Positions 33,635-42,467 of a stretch of DNA of 64,000 nt are shown piece after piece. The translations under genes were made by a program, and so were the position numbers. Positions within the stretch are counted from its first letter, which is position 1. Every line of letters starts with the position of its first letter. The DNA lies in NCBI GenBank assembly GCA_948471525.1, contig CAOKSY010000009.1:1-64000 (forward strand), given 5' to 3'. The notes below the pieces were generated by a model that saw only the letters and a program-made list of their open reading frames with translations, did not search any database and was not told the DNA's origin. This stretch comes from an uncultured Clostridia bacterium. GTDB lineage: Bacteria; Bacillota; Clostridia; Christensenellales; UBA3700.

Positions 33635-35778
33635 CAATATCTCCAACTCGGATTCATAAGTATTCTACCATTTTTTAATCTAAAAGTAAACGTCGGCGGC
33701 AGATAATTTTGTAAAGAATTTGTATAACCCGATCCGCATACTATATATTGCGCCGCAAACGGATCGTCGCAGGGAGAATACGAGACAAGTATATCGCATT
33801 CTTCGCCGGACGAATAATAGCCGTCGGCCATCACTGCGATCTTTGTATCGGCGGCAACTATTTTCAAGTTGCCTGCGGCTGTAAAATATACGTCGAAATT
33901 GCTCTCGGACAGGTAGTCCGAGCATTGCGCGAAGCTGTCGCCGTATCTGAACGGGTCGTAAGAACATATCAGCGAGGCGCCCGTCTTTTCGGCGAGAGAA
34001 CGCACAGCTTTCTCGCCCATGCCGTCGCCTACCGTAATAATGCCGTCGAGAGAAGAAAATCCTTTCTTTTTCATAAAAGCCGCAACCGCTTCGGCGGTAT
34101 CGCCGCTGAGTCTGCCGTTGAGCACAAGATAACTTCCGCCGCCCGCATTGTCGAGTAAAACGTACTGACACTCATATTTGTCTTCAAAACAATAAACGGT
34201 GAGATATTCGCTGTTTAAACTACGGGAATTAACAGCTACGGAAATGCAAAAACACACGCTCAATACAGCTGCGGAAATCTTCTTTGCTTTGTCAGCGACA
34301 AAAAAATATTCGGATAGGAATACTACCGAAAATATACCGAACAAAATAAGAAATATGCCCGATTCAAAATAGACGATCGGACTTTTGATCTCGCTTATAC
34401 CGCCGACAAGTCTTATCATCAACGCAAACGGCGCTCCCGCCGCCTTCATCAATACTCCAGCAAAAGGAAGTAAAGCGCATAGCGCGGCGACAAACAGATA
34501 TATCGGAAACATAACGCCCACTATCGGCAATACCGCCAAATTCGCTATCAAACAAGAAAGCGACTGCCCTCCGAAAAACAGAGTCATTATAGGCAGAATA
34601 GAGATATTTACCGCAACCGTGGCGGATAAAACCGACGCAAGCTTTTTCGGCATTATTTTTGTGAATATGCGAGCAAGCGGAGACGAAAGCATTATCAGTC
34701 CGAATATCGCCAAAAAACTGAGTAAAAATCCTAGATTGAACAGATCTATCGGCTCGATAAGCAATATCGCGCAACCCGCAATAGACATATTGGACAGCGC
34801 GTCGCTCCTGTACGTAAGTAAACGCGCGGTCATTGCGACCAAAGTCATCACGCTCGCCCTGACGGTCGATGCGGAAAAACCGCACAGCGCGCAGTAAGGT
34901 ATCAAAAATGCGGCAAGCACGATAAGCCTTACGACAGAATTATTTATCCTTAGCTTTCTGAGTATCAATAACAGCGCTCCGGATATTATGCCTACGTGCA
35001 GTCCCGACACTGCAAATACGTGCGCCGTTCCCGTCGCGGCAAAGTTGCTCTTTACCGTCTCTTCCAAGCCCGATTTGTCTCCGAATGTCATTGCGTACAG
35101 AAAGCCCGCGGTATCGCTCCCTACGTTGGAATATAATACGCTTTTGACCTTGAGCTTTATTCTTTCTATGATCTTTATCCGCTCGCCGATCTTGGAAAAA
35201 ACTCTGTCGACATCGCCTATTTTCTCGCGGCAGTAAACGCGGTAATATATTTTGTTTATGTGTTTCGAAACGCTGTAAGCGTCCGTTACGACTAGATTGG
35301 TCGAACTTATATCCGCCTTGAATTTGACCGTATCGCCTATCTTCAAGCCGTCAAGCAATGACCCGTCGACGAATACAGTCTCGGCTATTCCGTCGAATTC
35401 CCTTCCGTCAACCTTAAGCGAATCGAGATAAACCGTCTTGTCTTTGCCTGTAATGACAACGCCGTTCTCGTCGCATTCCGTCTGCATGCAGATCCTGCCC
35501 TCTATCAAGGAATCCTGAGAAAAAATCTCTCGGCTTTCGACGCGCATATAAGCAAGCGAAGTAACTCCCATCGCAAGCAAAAACACGATCGCCGCGCACA
35601 CCGTCTTAAAGCGCGCCTTTCGCATTTGTTTGACGAATACCGCGCACAGCAATATAATTATCGCCGTGATACAAAAAATTATTTTTAGTGACTCGGGACA
35701 AAAAGTTATTGTGCAAATACCTAGGACAATACCCGCCAAAAGCAAAGGCATCAGCCTAAAATTAAACAATCTTTTCAT
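33634..35778 (-). CDS. comEC: ComEC/Rec2 DNA-uptake channel protein
   Basis: 714 residues: N-terminal membrane helices with a DUF4131 OB-like domain, the competence core with HVFAVSGLHVGIISG, and a C-terminal beta-lactamase-like domain. The core looks intact. The C-terminal domain, however, lacks the metal motif HxHxDH: the expected place reads ITVGDGMGEKAV, so the nuclease-like activity proposed for ComEC is probably lost. Overlaps holA at its stop. Whether the cell is competent cannot be judged from this window. Confidence 0.9.
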   Translation of the reverse strand: MKRLFNFRLMPLLLAGIVLGICTITFCPESLKIIFCITAIIILLCAVFVKQMRKARFKTVCAAIVFLLAMGVTSLAYMRVESREIFSQDSLIEGRICMQTECDENGVVITGKDKTVYLDSLKVDGREFDGIAETVFVDGSLLDGLKIGDTVKFKADISSTNLVVTDAYSVSKHINKIYYRVYCREKIGDVDRVFSKIGERIKIIERIKLKVKSVLYSNVGSDTAGFLYAMTFGDKSGLEETVKSNFAATGTAHVFAVSGLHVGIISGALLLILRKLRINNSVVRLIVLAAFLIPYCALCGFSASTVRASVMTLVAMTARLLTYRSDALSNMSIAGCAILLIEPIDLFNLGFLLSFLAIFGLIMLSSPLARIFTKIMPKKLASVLSATVAVNISILPIMTLFFGGQSLSCLIANLAVLPIVGVMFPIYLFVAALCALLPFAGVLMKAAGAPFALMIRLVGGISEIKSPIVYFESGIFLILFGIFSVVFLSEYFFVADKAKKISAAVLSVCFCISVAVNSRSLNSEYLTVYCFEDKYECQYVLLDNAGGGSYLVLNGRLSGDTAEAVAAFMKKKGFSSLDGIITVGDGMGEKAVRSLAEKTGASLICSYDPFRYGDSFAQCSDYLSESNFDVYFTAAGNLKIVAADTKIAVMADGYYSSGEECDILVSYSPCDDPFAAQYIVCGSGYTNSLQNYLPPTFTFRLKNGRILMNPSWRY

Positions 35779-35843
35779 TCTTCTTTAGTGTAATAATTAT
35801 AAACTCCGACCGACTTTGTGCAAAAATTATATTGCGCAAAAAA

Positions 35844-36377
35844 TCAGTCTTTCAAAAATACCTCTTCATACAGTTTTATTGCCTTTGTGATGGATTCGAC
35901 GGCAACTTCCCTGCCGGACAGTTCCAGTACTTCCATCTTTTTGCCTTCCAACTGCTTGTATACTCCGAAGAAATGCTTCATTTCGTCGATTATGTGCGGC
36001 GGCAACTCATTGACGTCCTTGTATCCGTTCCAATTGGGATCTTTAAACGGAACCGCCAATATCTTAATATCCTCTCTTCCGTCGTCTATCATGGCTATCT
36101 GTCCGATAGGATAACATCTCACCAACGCAAGCGGAGCGATCTCTTCGCTGCATATTACCAGTACGTCCAACGGATCCGCGTCGTCGGCGTACGTGCGAGG
36201 AATAAATCCGTAATTCGCAGGATAGTGCGTCGCCGTATAAAGTATTCTGTCCAAGATAAGCATCCCCGTCTGTTTGTCTACTTCGTACTTGTTCTTGCAC
36301 CCCTTCGGGATCTCGATACAACTTATGAAGTCTTCGGGATTTATCCTGTCTTTACTTAAGTCATGCCAGATATTCAT
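35844..36377 (-). CDS. ppa: Inorganic pyrophosphatase, family I
   Basis: 177 residues with the soluble family I signature DDADPLDVLV, plus the substrate-binding ENxxNKYEV-like block (KGCKNKYEV). It hydrolyses pyrophosphate to drive biosynthesis. The start follows GGAGTG. It is the last conserved gene before the tRNA-Leu island. Confidence 0.94.
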   Translation of the reverse strand: MNIWHDLSKDRINPEDFISCIEIPKGCKNKYEVDKQTGMLILDRILYTATHYPANYGFIPRTYADDADPLDVLVICSEEIAPLALVRCYPIGQIAMIDDGREDIKILAVPFKDPNWNGYKDVNELPPHIIDEMKHFFGVYKQLEGKKMEVLELSGREVAVESITKAIKLYEEVFLKD

Positions 36378-36473
36378 ATTCCACTCCTTTATGATTCAGT
36401 CTAACTTAGTTCCATTGTACAACATCGACAACGATAAATCTATACCTTTTTGATTATTTTTTGAAATTTTTGA

Positions 36474-36502
36474 TTGCAAATCCAAAAATTGTGTGCTAAT
36501 AT
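36474..36502 (+). promoter_or_regulatory. Promoter of tRNA-Leu
   Basis: TTGCAA (36474-36479) and TAATAT (36497-36502) are 17 bp apart, with TGC before the -10 box. Confidence 0.6.
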
Positions 36503-36546
36503 AATAAAGCAAATACGCAAAACCGCGTATTTTAACAAACACATAC

Positions 36547-36633
36547 GCCGAAGTGGTGGAATTGGCAGACGCGCCGGACTCAAAATCCGGTGATGGCGAC
36601 ATCGTGCGGGTTCAAGTCCCGCCTTCGGCACCA
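36547..36633 (+). tRNA. tRNA-Leu (anticodon CAA)
   Basis: 87 bases with a 7-bp acceptor stem (GCCGAAG / CTTCGGC), a long variable arm as in class II tRNAs, anticodon loop CTCAAAA inside stem CCGGA / TCCGG, T-loop GGTTCAAGTCC and an encoded CCA. Loop bases give anticodon CAA, reading UUG. An 18-bp piece of its 3' end recurs at 43767-43784. Confidence 0.95.
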
Positions 36634-36638
36634 CCCAG

Positions 36639-36687
36639 ACACACGCAAAAGGAGCGTACAAATTACTCCGAAAGCGTGTGTTTTTTA
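36639..36687 (+). terminator. Terminator after tRNA-Leu
   Basis: ACACACGC (36639-36646) pairs with GCGTGTGT (36674-36681), followed by a T-run. Confidence 0.8.
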
Positions 36688-36900
36688 TGTATTTTAAGGC
36701 TTTTTATTTGTTTTTTCTTTATTACTTGCTCTATCTCTTTTTCCACTTAAACTTGCTTTTCTCTATAAAAATGGGTTGTCGTTGTACAAAAAGGGTTTTT
36801 TGCTATTTGGTGTTGAACGATAAGGATTTTTTAACCTTTCTATTTAACAAAATGGATTTTCCTATATATTATATTATTTTATTTAATCGTAATTTAAAAG

Positions 36901-36930
36901 TCGGCTACTATTTTGTTTGTAGCCGTTTAT
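36901..36930 (-). terminator. Terminator after the recombinase remnant
   Basis: CGGCTAC pairs with GTAGCCG and, on the minus strand, is followed by ACTTTTAAATT. From the tRNA terminator to this hairpin (36688-36900) I see only T-rich sequence without a gene. Confidence 0.55.
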
Positions 36931-37525
36931 TTATTTAGTAGTTTCTATTACCTTGATTCCACACTCGAATTCTATCTCTATCTCACTTTCATTAATGACT
37001 TTCATTTTCTTCACAAGACTTTTAAATATTGTCTTATCGAATTCTTCGAGTATCTTGCCGTTCTGCAACAGACCTTTTACCGCATCGATTCGATACTCCG
37101 CCAACTGCACCTTGCTCTGCTCATCCAAGATTTCTGCTTTTCTAAGGTTCAATGCATCTATCTCCATCTTCAATTCCTTAGTTGCTCGTTCATATTCCAC
37201 GCTTTCCATATTCCCATGTTGGTATTGTCTTAATACTTGAACGATTTGTTCTTGAGCCATTTGTATGCTCTCATCTATATCTTTCGTATCATTGTCACAA
37301 TCGTCCGTAATTTCCCCTACAATCGCATTTGTTAGTCTATCGAGTATTTTATCACGATCTTTTAGCAAGCCGTTCACAGCCCTTACAAACGCTTGCTTGA
37401 TTGCTTCTTCTTTCAACGGTTTCGCACTGCAGTTGCTTTTGCCTGTGTTTTCATGACGTTTGCATACCCATATATAGTAAGTCTTATATTTATTGTATTG
37501 TTGGTGTCTGCGATAGAGCTGATGT
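36931..37525 (-). pseudogene. Large serine recombinase, C-terminal remnant
   Basis: The recognisable part is the end of a large serine recombinase: half of the zinc beta-ribbon (YYIWVCKRHENTGKSNC), then the coiled-coil region rich in Lys, Glu and Leu and the C-terminal beta tail. The frame reads in from about 37525, upstream of the first usable start at 37416 (a TTG), so the catalytic Ser domain and the first recombinase domain are missing. The 3' end and its terminator are intact. It lies at the tRNA end of the island, as expected for an integrase. Confidence 0.75.
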
Positions 37526-37874
37526 TTAAAATAAAAGAATAATGTGATTTTTGTATATTATCATAAAAAGACAATTGTAAATCCATTTTAAATCTATCAA
37601 TAACATATTTTTGAAAATATGAGGAAAAATATCCAACCAAGCTTCCGAATAAATACGCTCCGATAGATATTATAACAATATTAAATATTCCATCTATATT
37701 TAGATTTAATAAATTGTCAACAAGATTCTTGCTAATCAAAGCTATAAAAATCGACAAGACCGAAAATGTCAATGACAGCAAATAGATAATTGGAATATTC
37801 GTCCTTTTATCTTTAAAACTGTTTTTCATTACATTTAAGTAATTTTTTAGTTTGATTTCTTTTGAATTTGGCAT
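37413..37874 (-). pseudogene. ABC transporter membrane domain, N-terminal fragment
   Basis: The 5' end is normal: ribosome site AGAGGAA, charged N-terminus and two to three membrane segments (about 27-50, 62-84) followed by DRFKMDLQLSFYDNIQ, typical of type-1 exporter membrane domains. The protein stops after 153 residues, reading out of frame across the recombinase zinc-ribbon codons, so the rest of the membrane domain and the ATPase are lost. The two remnants overlap on different frames, marking a deletion junction. The original transporter type is not clear. Confidence 0.65.
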
Positions 37875-38189
37875 TCTATTTCCTCTATTAAATAAACAAT
37901 CTAAGCCTTATATTTGTCCCATTATTCGACAAATTCCATAAAAAACTATGTCAAATAGCACTGCAATGATATAGAATATTCCTAAAATAGCAATAAATTC
38001 TACTAATCTGATACTGTCATTATGCTATGATTACTATAACTAATATGATATTTCTTATAATGTTTTATGTACATGTATCCGTATTGTAAAAACAACTTAT
38101 GGAGTATGCTTGTCATCTTAATTTAGCAAATATTCATAGATCCTCTCGCATTATATAATATACAAGAGGATCTAATGATGAACGATTAT
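37875..38189. other. A+T-rich stretch with a membrane-like open frame without start
   Basis: On the minus strand a frame of about 38 codons (roughly 37905-38020) encodes a hydrophobic helix-like peptide (LVEFIAILGIFYIIAVLFD) but has no start codon. It may be a gene fragment. Nothing else is supported here. Confidence 0.35.
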
Positions 38190-38630
38190 TTAGTTTTTTT
38201 CAACTCTCATTGACAATAAATGTAACTTCACACTATTTAGTGTTACAATTATTAAAAATAGTATCATTATTATCAAATTCTGAACAGTTACATATTTTCT
38301 TATTAATGCAACTAATATTACGCTTCCCAAAAGACATATGGATGTCAAAACCGTTGAAACTATCGTCAATTTAACACTGTCCTCTATCAATACTATTGAA
38401 TTTAATATAATTATAGCAATCGTAAATATAGCAATAATCAAAGTCAAGATAGACAAACCTGCTAAAAGCAATTCACAATCTGCCAAATACGATGCAAACT
38501 CAACTCTCGGAGGCTTTCCTTCTCCATTACTGAAGACAATTTTCACACTTTCCGGCATAAGTTCAAATAAGAAAATTATGCTAATAACAATCATATTTAT
38601 CAAATTAATTTTTCGAGTTTTTTTATTCAT
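38190..38630 (-). CDS. Small four-helix membrane protein
   Basis: 146 residues with four hydrophobic segments (about 10-30, 48-72, 86-108, 114-135) and a short outside loop between the first two. No family recognised. The start follows AAAGGAGGAG at good spacing. It lies 14 bp after the lipid-anchored cysteine peptidase and probably shares its message; size and topology would suit an immunity or accessory membrane protein, but this is only inferred. Confidence 0.65.
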   Translation of the reverse strand: MNKKTRKINLINMIVISIIFLFELMPESVKIVFSNGEGKPPRVEFASYLADCELLLAGLSILTLIIAIFTIAIIILNSIVLIEDSVKLTIVSTVLTSICLLGSVILVALIRKYVTVQNLIIMILFLIIVTLNSVKLHLLSMRVEKN

Positions 38631-38644
38631 ATGTCTCCTCCTTT

Positions 38645-39967
38645 TTAATATAACATACGAACATTACCTGCAATCGCAGTTTTAGCAACATAAGTCATGC
38701 TATAGAAATGACTGTCGCTAGTCCAACCTGCATGACAAATATATTCATCTACTACATTAACAGCATTTAATGTATATCCATAAGTATACATAGCATGCCC
38801 ACCATTTAGGTATTCCTTTTGGTATGTAGTTAAATCATTATTCAAATAATACAAATTACATAATCCCACAAATATGATACAAGGATCTCCTTCATCTATA
38901 GCCGATTTCAACCCCCACCAACTTGCACTAGAAGTTGCACTAATTCCAGTTATACCATACTCTTTAAAATAATCATTTATTGCGCTCTTTACCGAAACAT
39001 ATGTGGAACCGGACCCACCATTGGAATGATGCGCTGCTATTTTATTATGAACGATTTCTGAAACAATATCTGAAGTATAATAATATCCCCCATCTCTTAA
39101 AGATGTTTTTGCTTGGTTATAAATACTGGCAGGAACTGTATTTAATAATTCATGGCGCTCATAATATTGTAGAAGCATCGTTGCTGCGACTATACCACAT
39201 GTCCCATTTCTATTTACTGGAAATAAAGTATCATAATAGGTGCTACCATCATATTTATTAAATTCAGAAAACCCTATTGTATATCCCTCTACATTACAAG
39301 TTGGATTATTTGAAACTGGTCCCCTATACATTGAATTACAAAGCACAAAAGAATTATATAAAACATCATCAGAAAAATTAGCCTTATCACGCCCCAATTT
39401 CGTGATTGCAATTCCATCTTGTTTCAACTCTGTGTCTACATAATTTTTTATATCTTCTTTACATTTAAATTTACTTTCCTCAATAGACATATCCATTAAA
39501 TTTATACTATAATCTTTGAACATGTCAACAGCCTCATCAATTGAAGTAAAAAGTGAACCGTCTGCTATATTATACAAATCATTGTCATTTTCATAGAAAT
39601 AAGAATTAAATCCACCATAATAACATTTATAGTTTAAATAGCCTTCATAAACATTTCCGCTACTTCTTTCCATAATACTACCGGAATTCATATTAATAAT
39701 TGCATAGCAATCCAATTCTTTGTCGTAGCACAATAAATAATTAAACTCCCTTGTAAAGTCATATAACTCTTTATTTGTAGTTGTTCTGAATGTTTGACCT
39801 AATTTTTTTGACATAATGTCGTCACACAACATTGTCCCACATTCTCTTAAAGAATCTACTTCTTTGTCAGAATAATTGCATCCTACTAAAATTGTTATAT
39901 TTAACAAGAGCAATACTGCTAAAATTACACTTATAATAACTCTTTTTAAAACTTTTTCCTTCTTCAT
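38645..39967 (-). CDS. Lipid-anchored papain-like (C39-type) cysteine peptidase
   Basis: 440 residues. The signal peptide ends in lipobox LVGC with Cys30. A unique domain of about 210 residues follows, then a C39_2/papain-like fold with candidate nucleophile Cys257 (NGTCGIVAATML), His391 (NGGHAMYTYGY) and the third residue near 407 (VVDEYICHAGW). It should act outside the cell, bound to the membrane. The start follows ATAGGAGGA. The upstream message contains a hairpin after the anti-sigma gene, so it may be a separate transcript or a read-through one. Substrate unknown. Confidence 0.75.
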   Translation of the reverse strand: MKKEKVLKRVIISVILAVLLLLNITILVGCNYSDKEVDSLRECGTMLCDDIMSKKLGQTFRTTTNKELYDFTREFNYLLCYDKELDCYAIINMNSGSIMERSSGNVYEGYLNYKCYYGGFNSYFYENDNDLYNIADGSLFTSIDEAVDMFKDYSINLMDMSIEESKFKCKEDIKNYVDTELKQDGIAITKLGRDKANFSDDVLYNSFVLCNSMYRGPVSNNPTCNVEGYTIGFSEFNKYDGSTYYDTLFPVNRNGTCGIVAATMLLQYYERHELLNTVPASIYNQAKTSLRDGGYYYTSDIVSEIVHNKIAAHHSNGGSGSTYVSVKSAINDYFKEYGITGISATSSASWWGLKSAIDEGDPCIIFVGLCNLYYLNNDLTTYQKEYLNGGHAMYTYGYTLNAVNVVDEYICHAGWTSDSHFYSMTYVAKTAIAGNVRMLY

Positions 39968-40079
39968 AAACTTATCCTCCTATATTTGTATTTGCATTAT
40001 GAGTTGCTACATATATATATCTTACCTCCTTTCACTTTAATAACAAAATAAATAACACTTTTGTCCCTATTAATAAATA

Positions 40080-40118
40080 TAGGCAAAGATGACTATTTTG
40101 TGTAGTCATCTTTGCCTA
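40080..40118 (-). terminator. Perfect 16-bp hairpin after the anti-sigma-like gene
   Basis: TAGGCAAAGATGACTA pairs fully with its complement across a 7-base loop. On the minus strand it is followed by TATTTATT, so it is probably a weak or partial terminator. Confidence 0.55.
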
Positions 40119-40154
40119 AAAAACTTTTCTTTTTCTGAAATTTTACATTTATAG

Positions 40155-40817
40155 TTAATATATTAAATCCAATATCTCCGATACTTTCATTGTATTATAA
40201 TTATCGAAATATATAAAATAATTATATTCTCCAATTGTAAATGTCATTTGATAAGAATAATAGCCATCATTGTCATAATCGCTTATTAAATATCTTACCA
40301 TTGTTTCTCTCCACATAACTTTGTCTGTAAAATTATCATAATGTTTAAACTCAATCAAGGCATATGGTTTTTTAATTACATTGATTGTGACACTATCAAA
40401 ATATTCGTCAAATACAGCCAAATCAATAAATATGCCAATGTTCGTATCATTCTCCTTATAGTTCATAACTTGCAAAATCGAATCTAAATATGCTATTGAT
40501 GGTATTAAACAATCGAAATTATATTTATCTTTGAATTCCGCAATATCATTTACTTCTATATCTTGAATTTGTGAACTGTCACAATAAAAACTTTGCGGGC
40601 CTTCTTCTTTGTTTAACAAAATTGGAAGTGCCACTGATAAAGAGATTGTAATAACTAAAATCACGGCACATGCTACCCATGCATATTTAGGCATTATTCT
40701 TTTGCTTTTAATTTCTTCTTGGCTTTTTTCTCTTAATTTTTGCAAGTCTACATCTGCTCCACGCTTTGTGGAACTTACATACTTTTCCATTAATCTGTCA
40801 AACTTATCGTCTTTCAT
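40155..40817 (-). CDS. Anti-sigma-factor-like membrane protein
   Basis: 220 residues: a cytoplasmic N-terminal part of about 43 residues rich in charged amino acids, one membrane helix (about 46-68) and an outside domain of 150 residues. This is the layout of membrane anti-sigma factors. Its start follows the peptidase stop by a base, and the ECF sigma gene heads the same run, which supports the call. There is no clear zinc-binding ZAS motif. The outside part may be the sensor domain. Confidence 0.6.
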   Translation of the reverse strand: MKDDKFDRLMEKYVSSTKRGADVDLQKLREKSQEEIKSKRIMPKYAWVACAVILVITISLSVALPILLNKEEGPQSFYCDSSQIQDIEVNDIAEFKDKYNFDCLIPSIAYLDSILQVMNYKENDTNIGIFIDLAVFDEYFDSVTINVIKKPYALIEFKHYDNFTDKVMWRETMVRYLISDYDNDGYYSYQMTFTIGEYNYFIYFDNYNTMKVSEILDLIY

Positions 40818-40818
40818 T

Positions 40819-41670
40819 TTAATTGATTGTTACGGCTTCAGCCGCATCCATATTACCTCCGTTATTTAATAAATAATATCCTTTTACATTCTTTATTCCC
40901 GTAGAAACTTCAATGTATGTATTTGATTTAACTAAATTATTATTTGTATTATAATAGTTAATTTTTTGATACCCATAAGCTACAACTATATGATTCCCCA
41001 TATAAATACTTTTATCAATTATTGCTTGACTTCCAGTATCGGTGATGGACACAAAATTATATCCGCTCAAGAAAAACATCACGGGATTACCATTTCTTAA
41101 CTCATTATCAAATTTATCTAGATTAAATAATCCATTTGCCATAACAGATGTATAATTTATACTTCTTCCCTGTACTTGTACATAATTTCTTAATCCTTTT
41201 ATGCAATCATCTTTCGAGGTCCCATCACTTTTCGTATTTGTTTCCATAGTATTATAAAGAATGTTAATTACTGATTGTTTCTTATCTGCATTCAAAGTCA
41301 TTGGATAGTATGTATATCCATTTGCTCGCTGTATTCCTGTAGTATAATTAGGTATCAAATCATCATAGTACCTATCATAAAAACCTATAATATTCGCTCC
41401 TGCAACATTGGCACAAGTATTATTTATTGATGTATTCGTGTTATAGTAATCAGGAAATGACTCATTTATTTTATATGAAATGATTTCTTTCCGGTTGTAA
41501 TTAATAGTCTCAGAATCGATACTTTGCACAGCCGTTGCTGAGTAAAGTATATCATCTGAATATGATACGATAGTTGCTTCGCATTTATTTTTAACGCCAA
41601 TAGTTGTTATACAAAATGACGAAACTACTATAATTGCAACCATTATAATGACATTTAATTTTTTATTCAT
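40819..41670 (-). CDS. Secreted C39-like cysteine peptidase
   Basis: 283 residues. An uncleaved-anchor or cleavable signal sequence (about 7-27) precedes a papain-like domain with candidate nucleophile Cys86 (NNTCANVAGANIIGFYD) and His227 (GNHIVVAYGYQ). I use the second ATG (MNKKLN) because the GGAGGA ribosome site covers the first. It sits between the sigma and anti-sigma genes, an unusual order that suggests it processes the anti-sigma outside domain or is the main regulon product. A relative is encoded at 38.6 kb. Confidence 0.7.
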   Translation of the reverse strand: MNKKLNVIIMVAIIVVSSFCITTIGVKNKCEATIVSYSDDILYSATAVQSIDSETINYNRKEIISYKINESFPDYYNTNTSINNTCANVAGANIIGFYDRYYDDLIPNYTTGIQRANGYTYYPMTLNADKKQSVINILYNTMETNTKSDGTSKDDCIKGLRNYVQVQGRSINYTSVMANGLFNLDKFDNELRNGNPVMFFLSGYNFVSITDTGSQAIIDKSIYMGNHIVVAYGYQKINYYNTNNNLVKSNTYIEVSTGIKNVKGYYLLNNGGNMDAAEAVTIN

Positions 41671-41697
41671 TTTTCTATCCTCCATATATATAACAAT

Positions 41698-42270
41698 CTA
41701 AATGTCATTTTTGTCCCAACCTTTTTTGCTTAATTCCGTCTTCAAAATATCTATAGCCTCTATTTTCTCTCTGCCAACTTGTGATTTAGATATTCCTAAA
41801 TCTTTGGCAATTTGCCTTATTGTCTTGTCCTCAAAATATGTTTCTTGTATAATTATTTGCTGCAACTTGGATAATTTAAGGATTGCTTTATTTATATCAT
41901 CTATTAATACTACTGCATCCAATTCATCTTTTGACTCATAATTTTCAATTTCTAAATAATTGACAAATCCATCGTTCCTATTATTTTCACGATTTATTTT
42001 TTTACATTTATTTATTGCTAGCCTATTCATAACTTTGCATAAATAACCATATCCGTTTTTATGTAACAAAAACCCATTCGCATATTTCTTTATATCAGCC
42101 CAAAAATCTTGAACTAAATCATCAGCCTCGCTTTCATTTTTGAAATATTTCAAGGCAATATAACGAATAGTCGGAGATATAAGTTTATAGAGATGTGATA
42201 TACTCTCCTCATCCCCTTGTCTAACTCTCGCCAATATTTCATTTAAAGATTTCTTCGTATCTTTATCCAT
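41698..42270 (-). CDS. ECF-type RNA polymerase sigma factor
   Basis: 190 residues with sigma regions 2 (FKNESEADDLVQDFWADI) and 4 (KTIRQIAKDLGISKSQVGREK) and little between, as in ECF sigma factors. The ribosome site is weak. The upstream promoter resembles sigma-A, so the set may be switched on by the housekeeping sigma rather than by itself. It heads the sigma / peptidase / anti-sigma run on the tRNA island. Confidence 0.85.
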   Translation of the reverse strand: MDKDTKKSLNEILARVRQGDEESISHLYKLISPTIRYIALKYFKNESEADDLVQDFWADIKKYANGFLLHKNGYGYLCKVMNRLAINKCKKINRENNRNDGFVNYLEIENYESKDELDAVVLIDDINKAILKLSKLQQIIIQETYFEDKTIRQIAKDLGISKSQVGREKIEAIDILKTELSKKGWDKNDI

Positions 42271-42314
42271 TCGCGCTTCTCATTATCCCATAATAACTTT
42301 AAGTTTACAGAATA

Positions 42315-42343
42315 ATTTTATCATACTTATACTTAGTTTTCAA
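42315..42343 (-). promoter_or_regulatory. Promoter of the sigma/peptidase operon
   Basis: On the minus strand, TTGAAA (42338-42343) and TAAAAT (42315-42320) are 17 bp apart, about 45 bases before the sigma start. Confidence 0.6.
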
Positions 42344-42467
42344 TAACAATAAGTACACTTCTAAAATTTTTTATACCTTAATAATAATTATTTATGTGAT
42401 AGACGGTATTTGAATAATCAATCACTAATTATATTTGGTCAATATTTAATATTCGAAATATTAATAT

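Noticed and set aside
39968..40020. Double-glycine-type bacteriocin peptide
   Set aside because: A short frame ends in Gly-Gly then stop, but it has no start codon and no leader motif.
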